The notes beneath the pieces were generated by a model. The model did not search any database. It was not told where the DNA came from and saw only the letters and a program-made list of their open reading frames with translations. Position numbers and translations under genes: made by a program. Below, in pieces: positions 49,251-61,169 of a DNA stretch of 64,000 bases. This DNA comes from Pelargonium tetragonum (taxonomy: Eukaryota; Streptophyta; Magnoliopsida; Geraniales; Geraniaceae): the NCBI GenBank assembly GCA_036897445.1, contig JAYMTL010000009.1, positions 1 through 64,000 of the forward strand. Reading direction: 5' to 3'. The first letter of the stretch is position 1, and each line of letters starts with the position of its first letter.

Positions 49251-51880
49251 TTCTTATAAGTTTAAGTATCCTTGATTAAAAATTTTTGGCGATAGGATCC
49301 CTATATTTTCTATAGTACTTAAGGCCCTTCGAATTACTTTCTCTTGAAATCTAAAAGTCTAGGCTTCTCTAGATTAATTAGGGCTAAATTTAGATAGTTT
49401 TACTCGACCTAAAGCAGACCCCGACTCTCTTGTGTATCTCTAACTGACTATATTAAAATTTCTTAAGGGGGTTATACTTAAAAATCCTCAAGCTTGATAT
49501 TGCAAGCCCAGGTTAAAATATATAGAGAATAAAAATCTCGGGTTTATAAAATTTATAAAAGTCAACCACAAAGCTTATAAAGAAATCTTAAGACTTGTTT
49601 ACATACTCCACACTTTAGTTAATAGCTTACTTGTCTTTATTAAACAGGTTCCGCGCTTATCTTTAAGTATTCGCCCTAAGCCTATCGCTGTTTAAAATTA
49701 CTTAAAAGTTTAGGAGGGTTCTTCTTTTTTAGTTTGTAACTTATGCTTACAAAACTAAGAAAAGGGTAATATATTACACCTTTAAGTGCTCGGGCCTTTT
49801 ACTCCTACTCCTATGACTTTATTCAAAATTTCCCCTATTCCTTGTGTTGTTTTAATTAACCCGGGCTATAGAGCCAGACTGCTTTAAGCTAAAGCCTTTT
49901 TAAAATTTTAACTGAAAGGGATATCCCTGTGCGGGTGGTAACTATACGCGTTTCTTTACCCAATTCTATAAACTCTAAGAGAAATTCTTTTTATTTCCAT
50001 GTTATAACAGGGCTAACCCAGCTTAGAATTATAGTCATGCGCAGTTTTAAACTTCATATAGGACCTAGGACCCCTCCTCCTATAGTACTAGGAAAGGACT
50101 GAGATAAGTTACGAATCTCCTTCCCAGCTTTTTAATTTAATATATGAGTCAGGAAACATTAAAGACAAGAAAGTTTTTATCTATTTACCAGGAGTATACT
50201 ACTAAAATAGGTTTGAATTAGAAATATATATATATATATCTAATTCAAACCCCTACTCGAGTTTTCGTTTTTCTACCTCACTAGGAGGGCGTTTGTATAA
50301 GTATAACCTTGCAAAACTCTAATTTACAAGAGCTTTTCTAGTACTCTGTCTTATAACAAGCAATGCTGGGGAGAGCTTATGAGACGGAGTTCTTCCTCAC
50401 CCACAAAAGAAAGGAAAGTTGCACACCCTACGAGCGAGGCTTTTTCAATTTCTTTCTTTATTTGTAGATTCTTGGTTAGTAAAAGGTATCCCATTTTTAT
50501 AGAAAGGATTAACGCACACTAATCATCGGGGAAACTAAGTTCTTTTATGAGTCGCTAGATTCGCTTCTTATGCTTCAAAGACACGGGCTACTATTTCCTT
50601 TATTTTATTAACAAAAAATCAAACTTTAAGATTCAATAAAGGTTCTAACAAAAGCAACATCTGCATTAAAGCAGCACCTAGTTGATTATACCACCCTGAG
50701 CAATCTCATTTTTGGGATTGGGAGCCTAACTCTGATTGTATAGAAAGCTAAACTAAAGTAATACAATAGGAAGACTTTAGGTAGTACTGATAAACTTTAT
50801 AAGGAGACTTGGATTCCCTAAGCCGTAAGTGCTTTTACCTGGAAGGACAGGTCTAAATTTTTAATATTGTGAAACGGGTCCTTTGCCAAAAATAGGGCTC
50901 TAATTATATCTATATATAGTTATATATTTCTCTTTATATTGTATCAAAATTTCTTGTTATATTTACTCTCTCAGATCAAGTTTTATTGACGAGCTATAAG
51001 CCCGCCGCCTCAACAGCAAAAAGACAAAGTTCTAATAAAGACTTTTATCAAGAAATTCGTAAGATTTTTTACAAGGGATCTTCCCTTTTAACTAGCAGTC
51101 CCAGATATTAACAACTCCAAACGCGATTACATGAAAAACGTACTCGTAAGAGTAAAATGCATATAAATTTTTTAGAAATGCCAAAGGCTCCGGTCGTAAT
51201 ACGTACTAAGTTACTTAGTCCGAATAACAGATTAAGATAAAGAGAATGCCCTTAACAGTCGGATTGAACAAAAGGACTCCTTTAAGACTTTTTTTTTACT
51301 ATGAAAATACGGGGTCTCTTACTAAGATGGCCGAGGAATTACAAAAAACTAGAATTTGTTTAAGTTCAAGGAAAAACCAAAGACAAATAACTAAGACTAA
51401 GTAAAAAGAAGCCCCTGAATGAATTTATATACTTTATCCTTATGTATGAGCCGGCTCGCCCAAGATTAAGGGTTAACTTTGCTTTTTTGTTAACTACTGC
51501 CTAACCTGAAAAAAGCTTTGCTGCAAAATCCATAGAAGTTTTTATTCTTTGGATATCTTTAGAGGTTCAGGGAAAGAATAAACCTCTTCAAATAATAGAT
51601 CTGATTCCTGCACAGCTAGTCCGCCCTTCTGCCTAAAAAAAGGAATGAATATACAAGGTAAGCCCCTTAACCTTAACTGAAGGTTTTTAGTATCGTTTAA
51701 AATCCCCGCAGTAAATAGTTATTCCCACTACTAGTTATGGAGAGACCCTTTTTATACCCTACAAGAGATCCTTTTTGCAATATTACTCTGCCTTAAGGCA
51801 CCCTAAAAAGCTTCCTTAAGTCCTTTTTTTACAGTACAGTGAGTTCACTAACGATATAACTAATAAAAGCTTCTATATAT
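49250..51880. other. Featureless RIP-like sequence with one long hairpin
   Basis: Apart from the inverted repeat at 50,210 no feature could be supported. No open frame reaches the length seen elsewhere in the window. Confidence 0.4.
50210..50251. repeat. Perfect inverted repeat, 13-bp arms around an (AT)n centre
   Basis: GGTTTGAATTAGA (50,210-50,222) is followed by a 16-base AT run that is itself nearly self-complementary and then by the exact reverse complement TCTAATTCAAACC (50,239-50,251). The whole 42-base unit can fold into one almost continuous hairpin or cruciform. Pairing stops abruptly outside the arms. It could be a tiny foldback element or the product of a replication slip at an (AT)n tract. 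There is no gene nearby to terminate and no T-run after it. Confidence 0.65.
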
Positions 51881-52089
51881 ATTATATATCCAAATAAAGT
51901 CTAATCTAATACAGTAACTCCATTATAACTACACCAGCTCCAGGTCCGAAGCCCCATAACAAAGGATGACCCATTTCCCTCCAAGGTACAGGTATATAAT
52001 AATATTGTTTAGCCTATAAGAAAGGTATACGGATACAGACTAAAGCTCTAGTAACTCTCTAATTAAGATAATTCAAAAAGGGTATATAA

Positions 52090-52200
52090 AACAATTAAGT
52101 CAGTAAGTCAAAAGAGTAAGCATAAGCAGTGGGTATTATAAAGGATCTATACACATTTATTAACAACACCCCCTTCTCTGCGTTACAGTCGGTAAGAAGG
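52090..52200 (+). repeat. Dispersed repeat, copy C (partial, terminal-repeat-like fossil)
   Basis: A Lys/Ser-type stretch (ATTAAGTCAGTAAGTCAA, then GAGTAAGCATAAGCAG) is followed by a TGGGTATTATAAAGG start and by ACCCCCTTCTCTGCGTTACAG, then TCGGTAAGAAGG, which lines up with the CCTCTCCTCCGCTTCG...CAGTCAGGAAAAG core of copies A and B. It is in the opposite orientation to them. It matches less well and its right end is not clear. The order of parts, Lys/Ser-rich relic then core, is the same as at copy A. Confidence 0.35.
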
Positions 52201-52299
52201 ACTTCTTCCCATATCATATTAAGTTTGTTCCCTCCTTAGCGATAAGAACAGAGTACACTGAGGAAGCTTAGACAATCTTATACTATCTATATATAATCT

Positions 52300-52540
52300 A
52301 TATAAAGTAACTACAATATATACAATAAGCGGTAATACAGTAACACTAGCTACAAAAAGTACAGCTACAGCCATAAAGCTCTTACTACTCCTTTTACTAC
52401 TAAGAAAATCCTAATAATAAGAAACTAAGGTCTAGCAGCTCTAGGTATAGGTCTTAATAAAAGTCTGAAGGTTAAGAGTATAAGAGTGTATTACAAAAGC
52501 AAGTAAGAATTTGATGATTATAACAGAAGTATGTATATTC
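52300..52540 (+). pseudogene. Coding-like relic related to 24.2 kb
   Basis: The plus strand is rich in ACTA, GCTACA and TACAGC words here and includes CACTAGCTACA, shared with 53,130 and 53,940. Further on it carries GTATTACAAAAGCAAGTAAG, nearly the same as 24,309-24,328. In the frame set by that word it reads VLQKQVR as at 24.3 kb. The stretch is interrupted repeatedly and no domain is seen. It lies just right of repeat copy C and may be part of the same old element. Confidence 0.35.
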
Positions 52541-53109
52541 AGAATACTATATACCTCCTTCACCATGTTCCAGTTGGGAACACCGACTACTCTATATACT
52601 ATAAAGGCTTCTCTCTATAGTAGACAAAAGAACTATAGGAATTCTCCTTAAAACAAAAGTAACTATGAAACGCTCAAAAGGGGTTGCTTTCTTGTTTAGT
52701 ACTTTTATGTATCTGTAGCAAAGTAAATAATACAAAAACCGGCGAAGTTATTAAAAGCTTTGTTTTTTCTATCTTAAGAGGAAGTATTTACCTATTGTAA
52801 TTTGAATTTGTACGTTTTAAGGGAGTTCCAATATGGTATGAGCTGCAAGGAATTGAAGCAAAAGTCATGAGTTTCCGGTAAAGACGAGCAAGATAGAATT
52901 CGCGCTGAGTCGGTTTCCTTTTATCAGGTATTCCCTTTTCTATAGATTTGCTTAACTAGACAGGCATTTTCTATTGAATCTAGAATTCCAACTTTAAGTT
53001 TTAAAGCAGGTATCCTTTTTTAGGTTTTGACAATTAAATTAAGTAAAGGGATTTCTTCTTTATTCAGTTCCCGCAAGTTTTCGAAGTAAGTTGAAAGTTT
53101 TTTATTTTC

Positions 53110-53440
53110 TTAGTAGAAGATAGGTAGTACACTAGCTACAGTAATTGGTATAGGCAATAAGGGATACAACAGAGGCAGTACAGGAACCCCTTAATTATAT
53201 AAGATATAAGACTGGCATAGGTTCTAATAAGACTAATAAGATACTTACACAGAATTTACAAGCTCTCAGAAAGGTATGCAAAAAGTTACGAGGAATAAGA
53301 AGAAATAGAAGTCATAAGATTCTATATGAAAATAGACATCAAAGGCCAGGGTATAAAAACAGGATAAGGAAAAGGGTAAGCGCACTTACACAGCATAGAA
53401 CCTGGTCCATAAACAAAATGAAAATGTAAGAAAGCTAGCC
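53110..53440 (+). pseudogene. Coding-like relic, about 90 open codons, basic
   Basis: From about 53,150 to 53,430 one plus-strand frame stays open for roughly 90 codons without needing an ATG, which makes it the most protein-like stretch in the right half. It reads basic and helical, with ILTQNLQALRKVCKKLRG followed by IRRNRSHKILYENRHQRPG. Its left part (TACACTAGCTACAGTAA, then GGTATAGGCAA) recurs at 53,940 in the same frame. Minus-strand open frames at 53,322-53,510 and 53,450-53,683 overlap it and are less protein-like. A basic, arginine-rich protein of a retroelement would fit, but the family is not recognised. Confidence 0.4.
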
Positions 53441-53924
53441 AACAATTCTTCATGCGTGAGTGCTTTTCTGAAAGTGAGACATAATTGAAAAAAAACAAAA
53501 AAAGTTGCATGCACTGTTAAAACGACTTACTCTTAATAGAAGTGACCTATTTCTATAAATAAGGTCTGCAGAATAATAGGAAATTTCTATGCCAAAGGAG
53601 AAGATTATATACAGTGAAATAAGTAGAATTAGTTCCATTAGATAACCTTTTTTCACTACGAGTAGGCAATTTTCGAGTATCAAGTATATAATAGCGACTC
53701 TTTTTACAAATTTGCTTACAAGTCTAACCCATTCTGAAACTTGTTCTTTCCTGGAAATTCAAAAGCCTTCTAATGCTAAAAATCCTTTAAACCCGCTTTA
53801 AACTAAGGAAATTTCTTAATACATCTTTGTTAACTAGAACTGAGAACTTAGGGGCATACGTTTTTAAGTAAAAGGGTTACAAAAGACTCAGTACAAAAAA
53901 GACAATTAAGTAGAGTAAACTACA

Positions 53925-54010
53925 AGAATACAATAACTACACTAGCTACATTAACAGGTACAGGCAAGAACAGACCCTACGCCATTAGTATTAGACAATA
54001 TCCCGGCAAT
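53925..54010 (+). repeat. Second copy of the CACTAGCTACA repeat
   Basis: TACACTAGCTACATTAACAG followed by GTACAGGCAA matches TACACTAGCTACAGTAATTG and GTATAGGCAA at 53,125-53,155. The spacing of about 0.8 kb and same orientation would fit a tandem or nested arrangement of one element. To the right of about 54,010 the similarity is lost. Confidence 0.45.
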
Positions 54011-54049
54011 TTAGTTACTATAGGAATATCCTCTCTTAATCTTCATTTC

Positions 54050-57000
54050 AAGGGTTTTATCATAAATTTAATAAGTATAGATTTTACTAACTTGTGACAG
54101 AAACCAATACTTGTGAATTATCCGCTTCTACTCATTTAGAAGAAGTTTCTTTTACTTTATATAATATATCCTTACCTGATCCCTTAACTATTACTTCCAT
54201 GCTTCGGTTATATACTAAGAAGAACCACTTTTTGTAATAACTGCTTTCTCCTCTTTCATAGCTATCTTAATCTTCATAACTTTCTTAAGAGCTGGTATAC
54301 CTTGGAGCTATCTGTATTTGTATCTTATGCCTGCCTAACCTTTTAGCAGCTATAATCACCAACTACTGCTTACTGACTTCTCTACCCTATTTCTTATTCA
54401 GAGCCGAGCTCTTCTAAATAACGAAAGAACCCTGATAACTTTACTTAAATGCCTTAAAGGGAAACCTCTCTTTTAAAGAATTCTTACCTGGTTAAGCCTT
54501 CTCCCTTTATTTTAGATTTTAGATCAGGAGCTGAAAAATAAGAACTCTCCCCAATTTATAAGAAATTAGGATGATTCCTATTATGTTTTAGCCTTAGTTT
54601 ATAAAACCCCCTTTTCTCGTTAGATAGCTACTCCTTGGGTTTGTCTTACTCTTTGTTCACATTCTTCCTTCCAGCTATCCTTTCTATTTTTCGAGGGTTA
54701 AATCCCCGGCAGTTTTATATTCATTTTCTCGTCATAAGTAACCGCTGCTTTATCTAAAACCTCTGTATCAAGCGTCGACCTTTAAGAGTTTAGACTACCG
54801 AATAAAACAACGAATTCCTTTAATAAAAGCAGAAGCCCAAGGCTCCTCTGGCCGGTTTAAGACTTCCCTCGTTAACCAGAAATCCGGGGAACAGGCAACC
54901 CTTAACCTTTCTTAGTAGAGCTACAGGAACGTAAACTTCAGGAATAATAAACTTAAGTCTTTACTTTGACTAATTAGTATTCTTGTTCTTGCGAGTTTGT
55001 TAAAAGTTTTTTCTTTACCCCTAGTAGTATTACAGGGAATTTAAAGAGGGAAATGCGAGTACTACGCTAAGGAAAATTTAGATTTTTTACTAATTGACTT
55101 TAAATCAAGTTAAAGAATAAGATAAACCTTTCAATTACTAGCGGCAAGAAGAAGCCTTTTTAATTGCAGTTCTACCTGTTATAACTTTAGCTTTGGTTAG
55201 CGTTCGTTAAGGTTTCTTTTTTCGAAAAAAGGAAACACGAGTAGTTGAGAATATTAAAACTTAAGAAAATCCAGGTTATACTTCCGAGGAATAGTTAATA
55301 CCTAATTGTAATCTTTAGGTTGACAAATTCACTAAATGCTTATATAGCGATTTCGTACGCCAATTGATGCTGTGTGCGTTCGAGGTATCTCCTTACTTGA
55401 GAAAGATTGTCAAGTATTTTTTAATAATTAATCATAGAGAAAAAATTCATACATCACAAGGTATTATAGCGCATTAAAAGCCAGGTAAATGGCCTTCGAA
55501 AAGCTTTTCAATTTTATTTAAGAATAGCGCGGTTATAATTTCAGTCTTTTTCTTTTTAAGGCTCGCGAAAAAGAAATGGGGAGTTTCAGAGGGTGCGTGT
55601 ACCAAGGAGTACGTCAAGTACTAAGCATTTTTTTATCTACCAGCTTTCAAAGCAAATGCATTTATTCAGTCCTATGATTTGAACCTTGTTAAATAAAATA
55701 GAAAGAAAAACTTATAAAAACTAAAAAAAAATTGTGATCTAAGTATAGCCAAGCTTTGCAAGCAAATCTAAGGTTGAGCTTTGTGTAATAGTAAAAGAAA
55801 CTTAATTCTAAACCATCTTGGGTAAATTTAGATAGTCTACTTAATTAAAGTGGGTCTCTGGGTTCTTAATAGACTTCTATAAGTTTAACGGGACTTTAAC
55901 TTTAAAAGGGCTTGTATATTAGAAAAAGTTTTAGGTTTAAGCTTTTTTAGTAACAGTTATAAACCCGGGACGGCGCCTATAGAAAGTACTCCTAGTCGGT
56001 TTTCTTAATAAGACCTTAGTTTAACCAAGCGCAAGGTAAGAGGCCCTGTTTTACTCTCTATTATCAGAGGGCAAATTAAGTCCGTGGAATCAGAAAGATG
56101 TTCTATATCACCAAGGGCTTCAAAAAAACTTTTATTAAGATTTTTTGTATGACAGCCCATTGAAGAAAGATCTTAAAACTTTATTAACTTGGTACAAAGG
56201 GTTCTATTTTCTTCACCAGATAGGGGTCGGGGACTCTCCTTTAAGGGGTATACCGTGTAAAAATAGGGATTGTTATTTATAAAGATACGCTTTTTAGTTT
56301 ACCGCCTCTTTCTTTCCTATGGCTTTAGAAAGGCTTTAAGAGGTCTACCCTTTTCACGCTTACTGGATCCTTCCGATATTCTAGATTTTCCGTCGATGCT
56401 TAAGGGGGTGTTGCTTATAGAATTTCTTTAAAAGTTTTCTCAAATTAAGAGCCCGAGTTCCAGTACTTTAGAATTCTTAAATATTACCAACCAAAAGTTT
56501 TAGTACCCCGGGGCTATAGACACACGTGGAATTTCCTTTTGTATTAAGAATTTAGTGAGGTATCGTAGTGTGCTAAGAAGCTAAAGCTAAAAAGTCCCTA
56601 GTTAGGAAGCGGCAAACTCAAGTATAGATGATGAAAGACTAAAGCAAGGCTCAGACTAAAAGCTTGTTGTTGCGTAAAGTAAGATGTAATCCTTATCTGA
56701 TAAGTGAGTGCAGCAGTTCCATCCCATAGAAACTCTGCTAAATCGAGCTAAGTCCTTTGCAGTGTGATAGTACATTATTACGAAAGGCAGCTCAAAATAA
56801 GCGGAATTCCTTACTAGACTAGACGAAAAAGATACTAATTCTGATTTATACAATAAAAAATTTTTTATTTCGGGTTATGTCAGTTTCTTCTAAAGCGGAT
56901 TCTCTAAAGTGTCCGAAACGCGGGTCCCTCTAAGAGCCCCGAAAGGCTCGAAAAGCTCTTGTTTAAGACCTGGGCTTCGCCCTAATTATTTTCGTATAAA

Positions 57001-59880
57001 CTTATGAAAGTCTCTTTTTTTACTATCCGAACTGAAAGCTATACAAGAGTTTTTTTGTACCAGATTTGTTAGCTTGCAAGACTCTGTATTTGCAGTCTAT
57101 CGAGCACACATATTTCATTGTGAAGCCTCCTGAAATTTCCCTATTTTTCTATGGGCCTTGAAAGCCTGTGGAAACACTTTTTCCCAGGATGCTATAACTT
57201 AGGTTTTCTTCCCCTTTCACCTCACTTCTGACAAGATAAAAATGACTTATTAATTATTAATCAGGTATAGTAGATCCAAATGGGTTCCCTTATTCTTAAT
57301 AAGAGGAAGTTTGAAATTTCTGAGAATTCCTTTTACCAATTTATTCCGGGACCCTTTTGTTAGAGCCTGTCTACAGATTTTGTATAATACCTTCAATTCG
57401 GTATTGGTTTAAAAGCCTTGAATCAAGTGAGATATACTTTATATTCCTTATCTTAGAGGAATCCGCTTATGAGAAATTGATACCTATTTATAGGCATAGT
57501 TCCGGCGCTGCGTTAACGCTATTTATATATTTTGTGAAAGGCTCCGCTTTTAGTTAACTAAGTATATTCTGCCCTATTTTTAACTTAATTAGTTAATTCT
57601 GATGTATATAAGTTTTTGGAAAGTTTCATACTAACTTGAGGGTTCCTTACTCGTAAAACTTGTTTAAAGTTTTGGAGAGGGTTACCGCAGTTATAAAAAA
57701 GAAGGAATTAACATCTAATTTAGTGAAAATTCCTTAGTAGAAATAAGACAAAAGTGACTTTTAGCAAAAAGAAAGTTCTCCTTTTTTTGTATTTGTGTAA
57801 GTAATAGAATGATAGTACTCTTGGATTTCTTAGGTTTCGTAAGCAACCCTACTTGTGATTTATTTTCACTAAAGCAACTTTCAATTTATAGGGTTATTAT
57901 ATAAATTTAGAAAAGACAAGGAAAACCTCCCTTCCCCGGGATTTATGAAAAGTAAAAGAACCCCTCTTAGAGCCTTAAATCTAAACAGAATTGCCTTAAG
58001 TCCAAAATTGAAACCTTGCAGAGTTTGAGAGCAATTCAAGAAAAGAGGGCAAGCCTATAGCCCTCGTTTTTAATATAAAAAATTGACCTATTATAAGGCT
58101 TTGCGCAATAAAAGGAGTTTTAGAGTACCTAGTTTAAGTATTCTTCTAAGACTTATTCAAAAAGGAAAGGATTTCGGTAGGTAGCTGCTTGCTCGAGTAT
58201 AAAAATTTGATTACGTACTTGTTAAAATACGGGCTAGCATGCGGGGAGAATTTCTTAGATAGGAGGAGACTCTAGCAGAAAGGGTTAAAGAGTCCCACGG
58301 GAGCTTTTGGGCTATAGACAGTATGTTATAAGTTTGTTAATTTTGGTGTATCAAAATCATATTTAATCTAGTTACTAACCAGGCCAATAAGAGAAACCGC
58401 CCTTTAGAAGCTATAAAACGGAAGGGAGGCTGTCAGATGGTAAGAATTGTAAAGATAAGGGGTTCTAAACCAGTATTAAGGGCATGTAAGTCAAAAGGTC
58501 TACAATCCAGGAAGGCTTTCCTTTTGGCAGTTTAAGTTCCAGGTCCAGCTTCCGGGAAAGGTATGACTAAGAAGGGGGTGTATGTATAATAAGAAAGCTA
58601 TTAAGAGTTCCGGTTTTCTTCTAGGAAAGCAGCAGAGATGAGTATAAGAATTTTCTTATATCCTGTTACTTAAATCCTAGGAGTCTCCCTTGTAAAAACT
58701 TAATATCCCAAGATAAAGGACTTATTTCTTGTAAAAAAAACTTCCCTGGCTTTTATAAGAAGACCTCGAAAACTCTGCCTACATTATAGAGGCCCCTTAA
58801 AAGTGCTAAGCTACTTAGACTAGAAATTTCTTAGCATAACTTTTTTAAAGATTTAACTTAAGGGTCAATTTTAGGCTTCAGATTTAACAATTAACAAACA
58901 GAGCACTGCCTAATAATTTTTTAAGACTCTCGAGAAACCCACCTGCTGAATTCCTTGTACTTTAAACTCATAAAAAAGGAAAACTTCCTTAAGAATTTTT
59001 CTCCTTTACATATGGATTTTCTAGAGCCCCTAACCCCAAAAGAAATCCGATATATAGTTACCTTTCGCCTTTGTAGGAAAGTTAGCCTCATTTACTCCGA
59101 AGAAACATCACTAAGGGAGCCCCCTTTTTAAATTACCTTCATTAAACCCCGAAAATAGGAAAGAAGAAAAACCCCCTAGATGACTTTTACAAAATGAAGG
59201 ACTTTAAAGGACACAAAGGTGCGAAAGCCCTAAAATTTCTAAACTTTCTTTTTTCATTCTACCTCAGGAATATCTCTTATGCTATAGTTAAGCCTAAGCG
59301 TCCCTCCTAGAAATACAAGCCTAAAAAAGAAGGTTTGCTTAATCCTTTTTGAGCTGGGTGGAATTTATAACGGGCGATAAAGGAACTAAACTCTTTGTAT
59401 TAGCAAGGTGTGGGTCGCCTTCTCCTAAGAGTCTGGGTTTTACAAGAATAAAGTCTCGTGGATTTTAGTTATAGAGTCTTAAGAAAAAGTTTTTAGCTCG
59501 CTGTAGAATACCAAATGAAATTTGCAAAAAGCTCAGAATCATAGGACAAGTCCCTTAATTCGATATAACTTCAACTTGAGCTAAACAGGCGCATTTACTT
59601 AAGGTCTATTCGGTCCGGCGGCTAAACTCTATATTACTTACACTTACTTCACACCAGAACACAAGACTCCTTTTGGATTTGGGAGGATGTACTTAAACAT
59701 ATTTTTATTATTAAACTTATATATGATATATGAAAAAACCTCTTAAGAAGGAGCTTGGCAGGGAAACTTTGACGCGTTTCTTAAATTTAGTGACATGGAA
59801 TCCAATCCAGAAGAAAAGATTCTCCAGCTATAAACTTTAGTAGCTCTTACTGGCTTTAACTAATAAAAGGAATTCCTCTT
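54050..59880. other. Featureless RIP-like sequence
   Basis: No gene is supported. The first 700 bases are pyrimidine-rich on the plus strand and contain GAGCTGGTATACC and TAGCAGCTATAATC words reminiscent of the relics at 33 and 40 kb, but the matches are too short to call. Open frames at 56,656-56,853 and 57,357-57,557 fit chance. One minus-strand copy of the recurring motif is at 59,118. Confidence 0.4.
59118..59129 (-). repeat. Recurring motif AAAAAGGGGGCT, copy 5 (minus strand)
   Basis: The plus strand reads AGCCCCCTTTTT. On the minus strand it is followed by CCCTTAG, close to the copy at 17,273, so 18 of about 20 bases agree between these two. It is the only exact copy in reverse orientation. 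Confidence 0.5.
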
Positions 59881-59899
59881 CCTTAGAAATTGCCGGGGA

Positions 59900-60320
59900 A
59901 CTCCTTAGCAGGCATACCCCTTTCCAGGATACCTACAAACCTAGCTTGTATCTGAAGTCTTGTTATTTACTTTCATATCCGGCTTAATCTCGCTATCCGC
60001 AGTATAACCCTCCCTAAATTAATACCTATCTTACTATCCAGAATCAGAAACAAGGAATACAAGAGCCACTTTTTTGTAACTTTAATAGCTACAAAGCAGC
60101 TTCAACCTTAACGCCTCCTTTTCTACTATAGGGCTCACCCCTCTTTATAGTGTTAGCTACAAAGGTATTCCCCTTAAATTGTAAATCTTAGCCTTATCTT
60201 ATATACCTATAAACTTAGGGAACCCCCAGTCTAGTTATACTACTTTAGAATTCTCCTATTACTCTAGAGACTGGAAAACCCCAGAAACAAGGAAAAGACA
60301 AAAGAGCAACTCCTATAAGA
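59900..60320 (-). other. Less biased, pyrimidine-rich block
   Basis: Here ACC, CTTAACC, GCTACAAAG and CCAG words are frequent and the plus strand is pyrimidine-rich, as in the block at 33.4-34.7 kb. The minus strand may therefore be an old coding strand. No clean frame could be read and no shared word longer than about ten bases with the other relics was found by eye. Confidence 0.25.
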
Positions 60321-60329
60321 TTGAGAAGA

Positions 60330-61080
60330 GAGAAGTCACTAATATCCTTGGAATTTCCGTGTTGTTTTTAAGTCTTAAGTAGCAAGCTTTCTTATAATAT
60401 AGTCAATATCTTGTTTTCTTACAAAATAGACTTACTTGTACTTATTTGTTTTCTATTTAATTATGTTATGTATATGTAAGCTAAAATTCTTAGTCTTGGG
60501 AATCACAGTTTCGTGCTTTATACTCTTTTTGAAAGGAATTCCTTGCTTCGGATATTCTAAAGAAGATACACAAAGTATAAAAAACCCTAATCCAATACCC
60601 TTTATTATAAAACTGAATCTAATTTCTGGTATAAGAGTGTTAAATAAGGTTTTCCAAGGCTATTCATAGTTTTTATTGTTCAAAAGTAGTTGTACTTTTC
60701 GTTAGCTAAAAAAGGGTAAAGGCATTTGCTAAACAGAGTCTTGTTAACCGAATCTAATTCTAATAGAGAGTTTACTAAAAGGGGGGGTGTTGCTACTTCT
60801 TACTTAAATTCCCAAAGAAGCGTTCTTATGGCCTTGTATACTAAGCTTTTAACCCAGCCTACTCTATACGACTTTCATGGACTAAACACTCAAATGAGAG
60901 AGGGTCCTTGCAAAAACGAAGATTCTAAAAAAATGAAGGGTTATACTAAATTCCCCTTCAGTCACAAGGACTGCCTTTACAAAAAGAAGAATAAATAGAA
61001 AAAGTGCTCTCATTGACGACGGAATTAAGTAGAAAAAATAGTAAGGGGTATCTCCTGTACAGGTAATTTGAGTTCTTAGA
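60330..61080. other. No supported gene
   Basis: Two neighbouring plus-strand open frames (77 codons at 60,436-60,669 and 90 codons at 60,726-60,998) lie here. The first begins with a hydrophobic run that could pass for a signal or membrane segment, but the codons are simply T-rich. Neither has a recognisable domain or paralogue, and both fit chance. Confidence 0.35.
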
Positions 61081-61089
61081 ATTATATAA

Positions 61090-61159
61090 GCTCAGGCTCG
61101 GTTGGTAGGGCAAATGACAGGGAATCCCCGGGTCGGTGATTCAAATCGACCCCTAAGCA
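61090..61159 (+). tRNA. Degenerate tRNA-like sequence with pol III boxes, probably a pseudogene
   Basis: The acceptor halves GCTCAGG and CCTAAGC pair at six of seven positions and are followed by A. Between them lie an A-box-like GGCTCGGTTGGTAGGGC, which forms a D-stem GCTC/GGGC, and a B-box-like GTGATTCAAATCG. Overall it resembles tRNA-Phe or tRNA-Lys type genes in layout. The anticodon stem does not close, so no reliable anticodon can be given, and two pairs of the T-stem are broken. A decayed tRNA gene or tRNA-derived SINE head is likely. The sequence after it is not obviously a SINE tail. Confidence 0.4.
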
Positions 61160-61169
61160 TACTTAAAAA

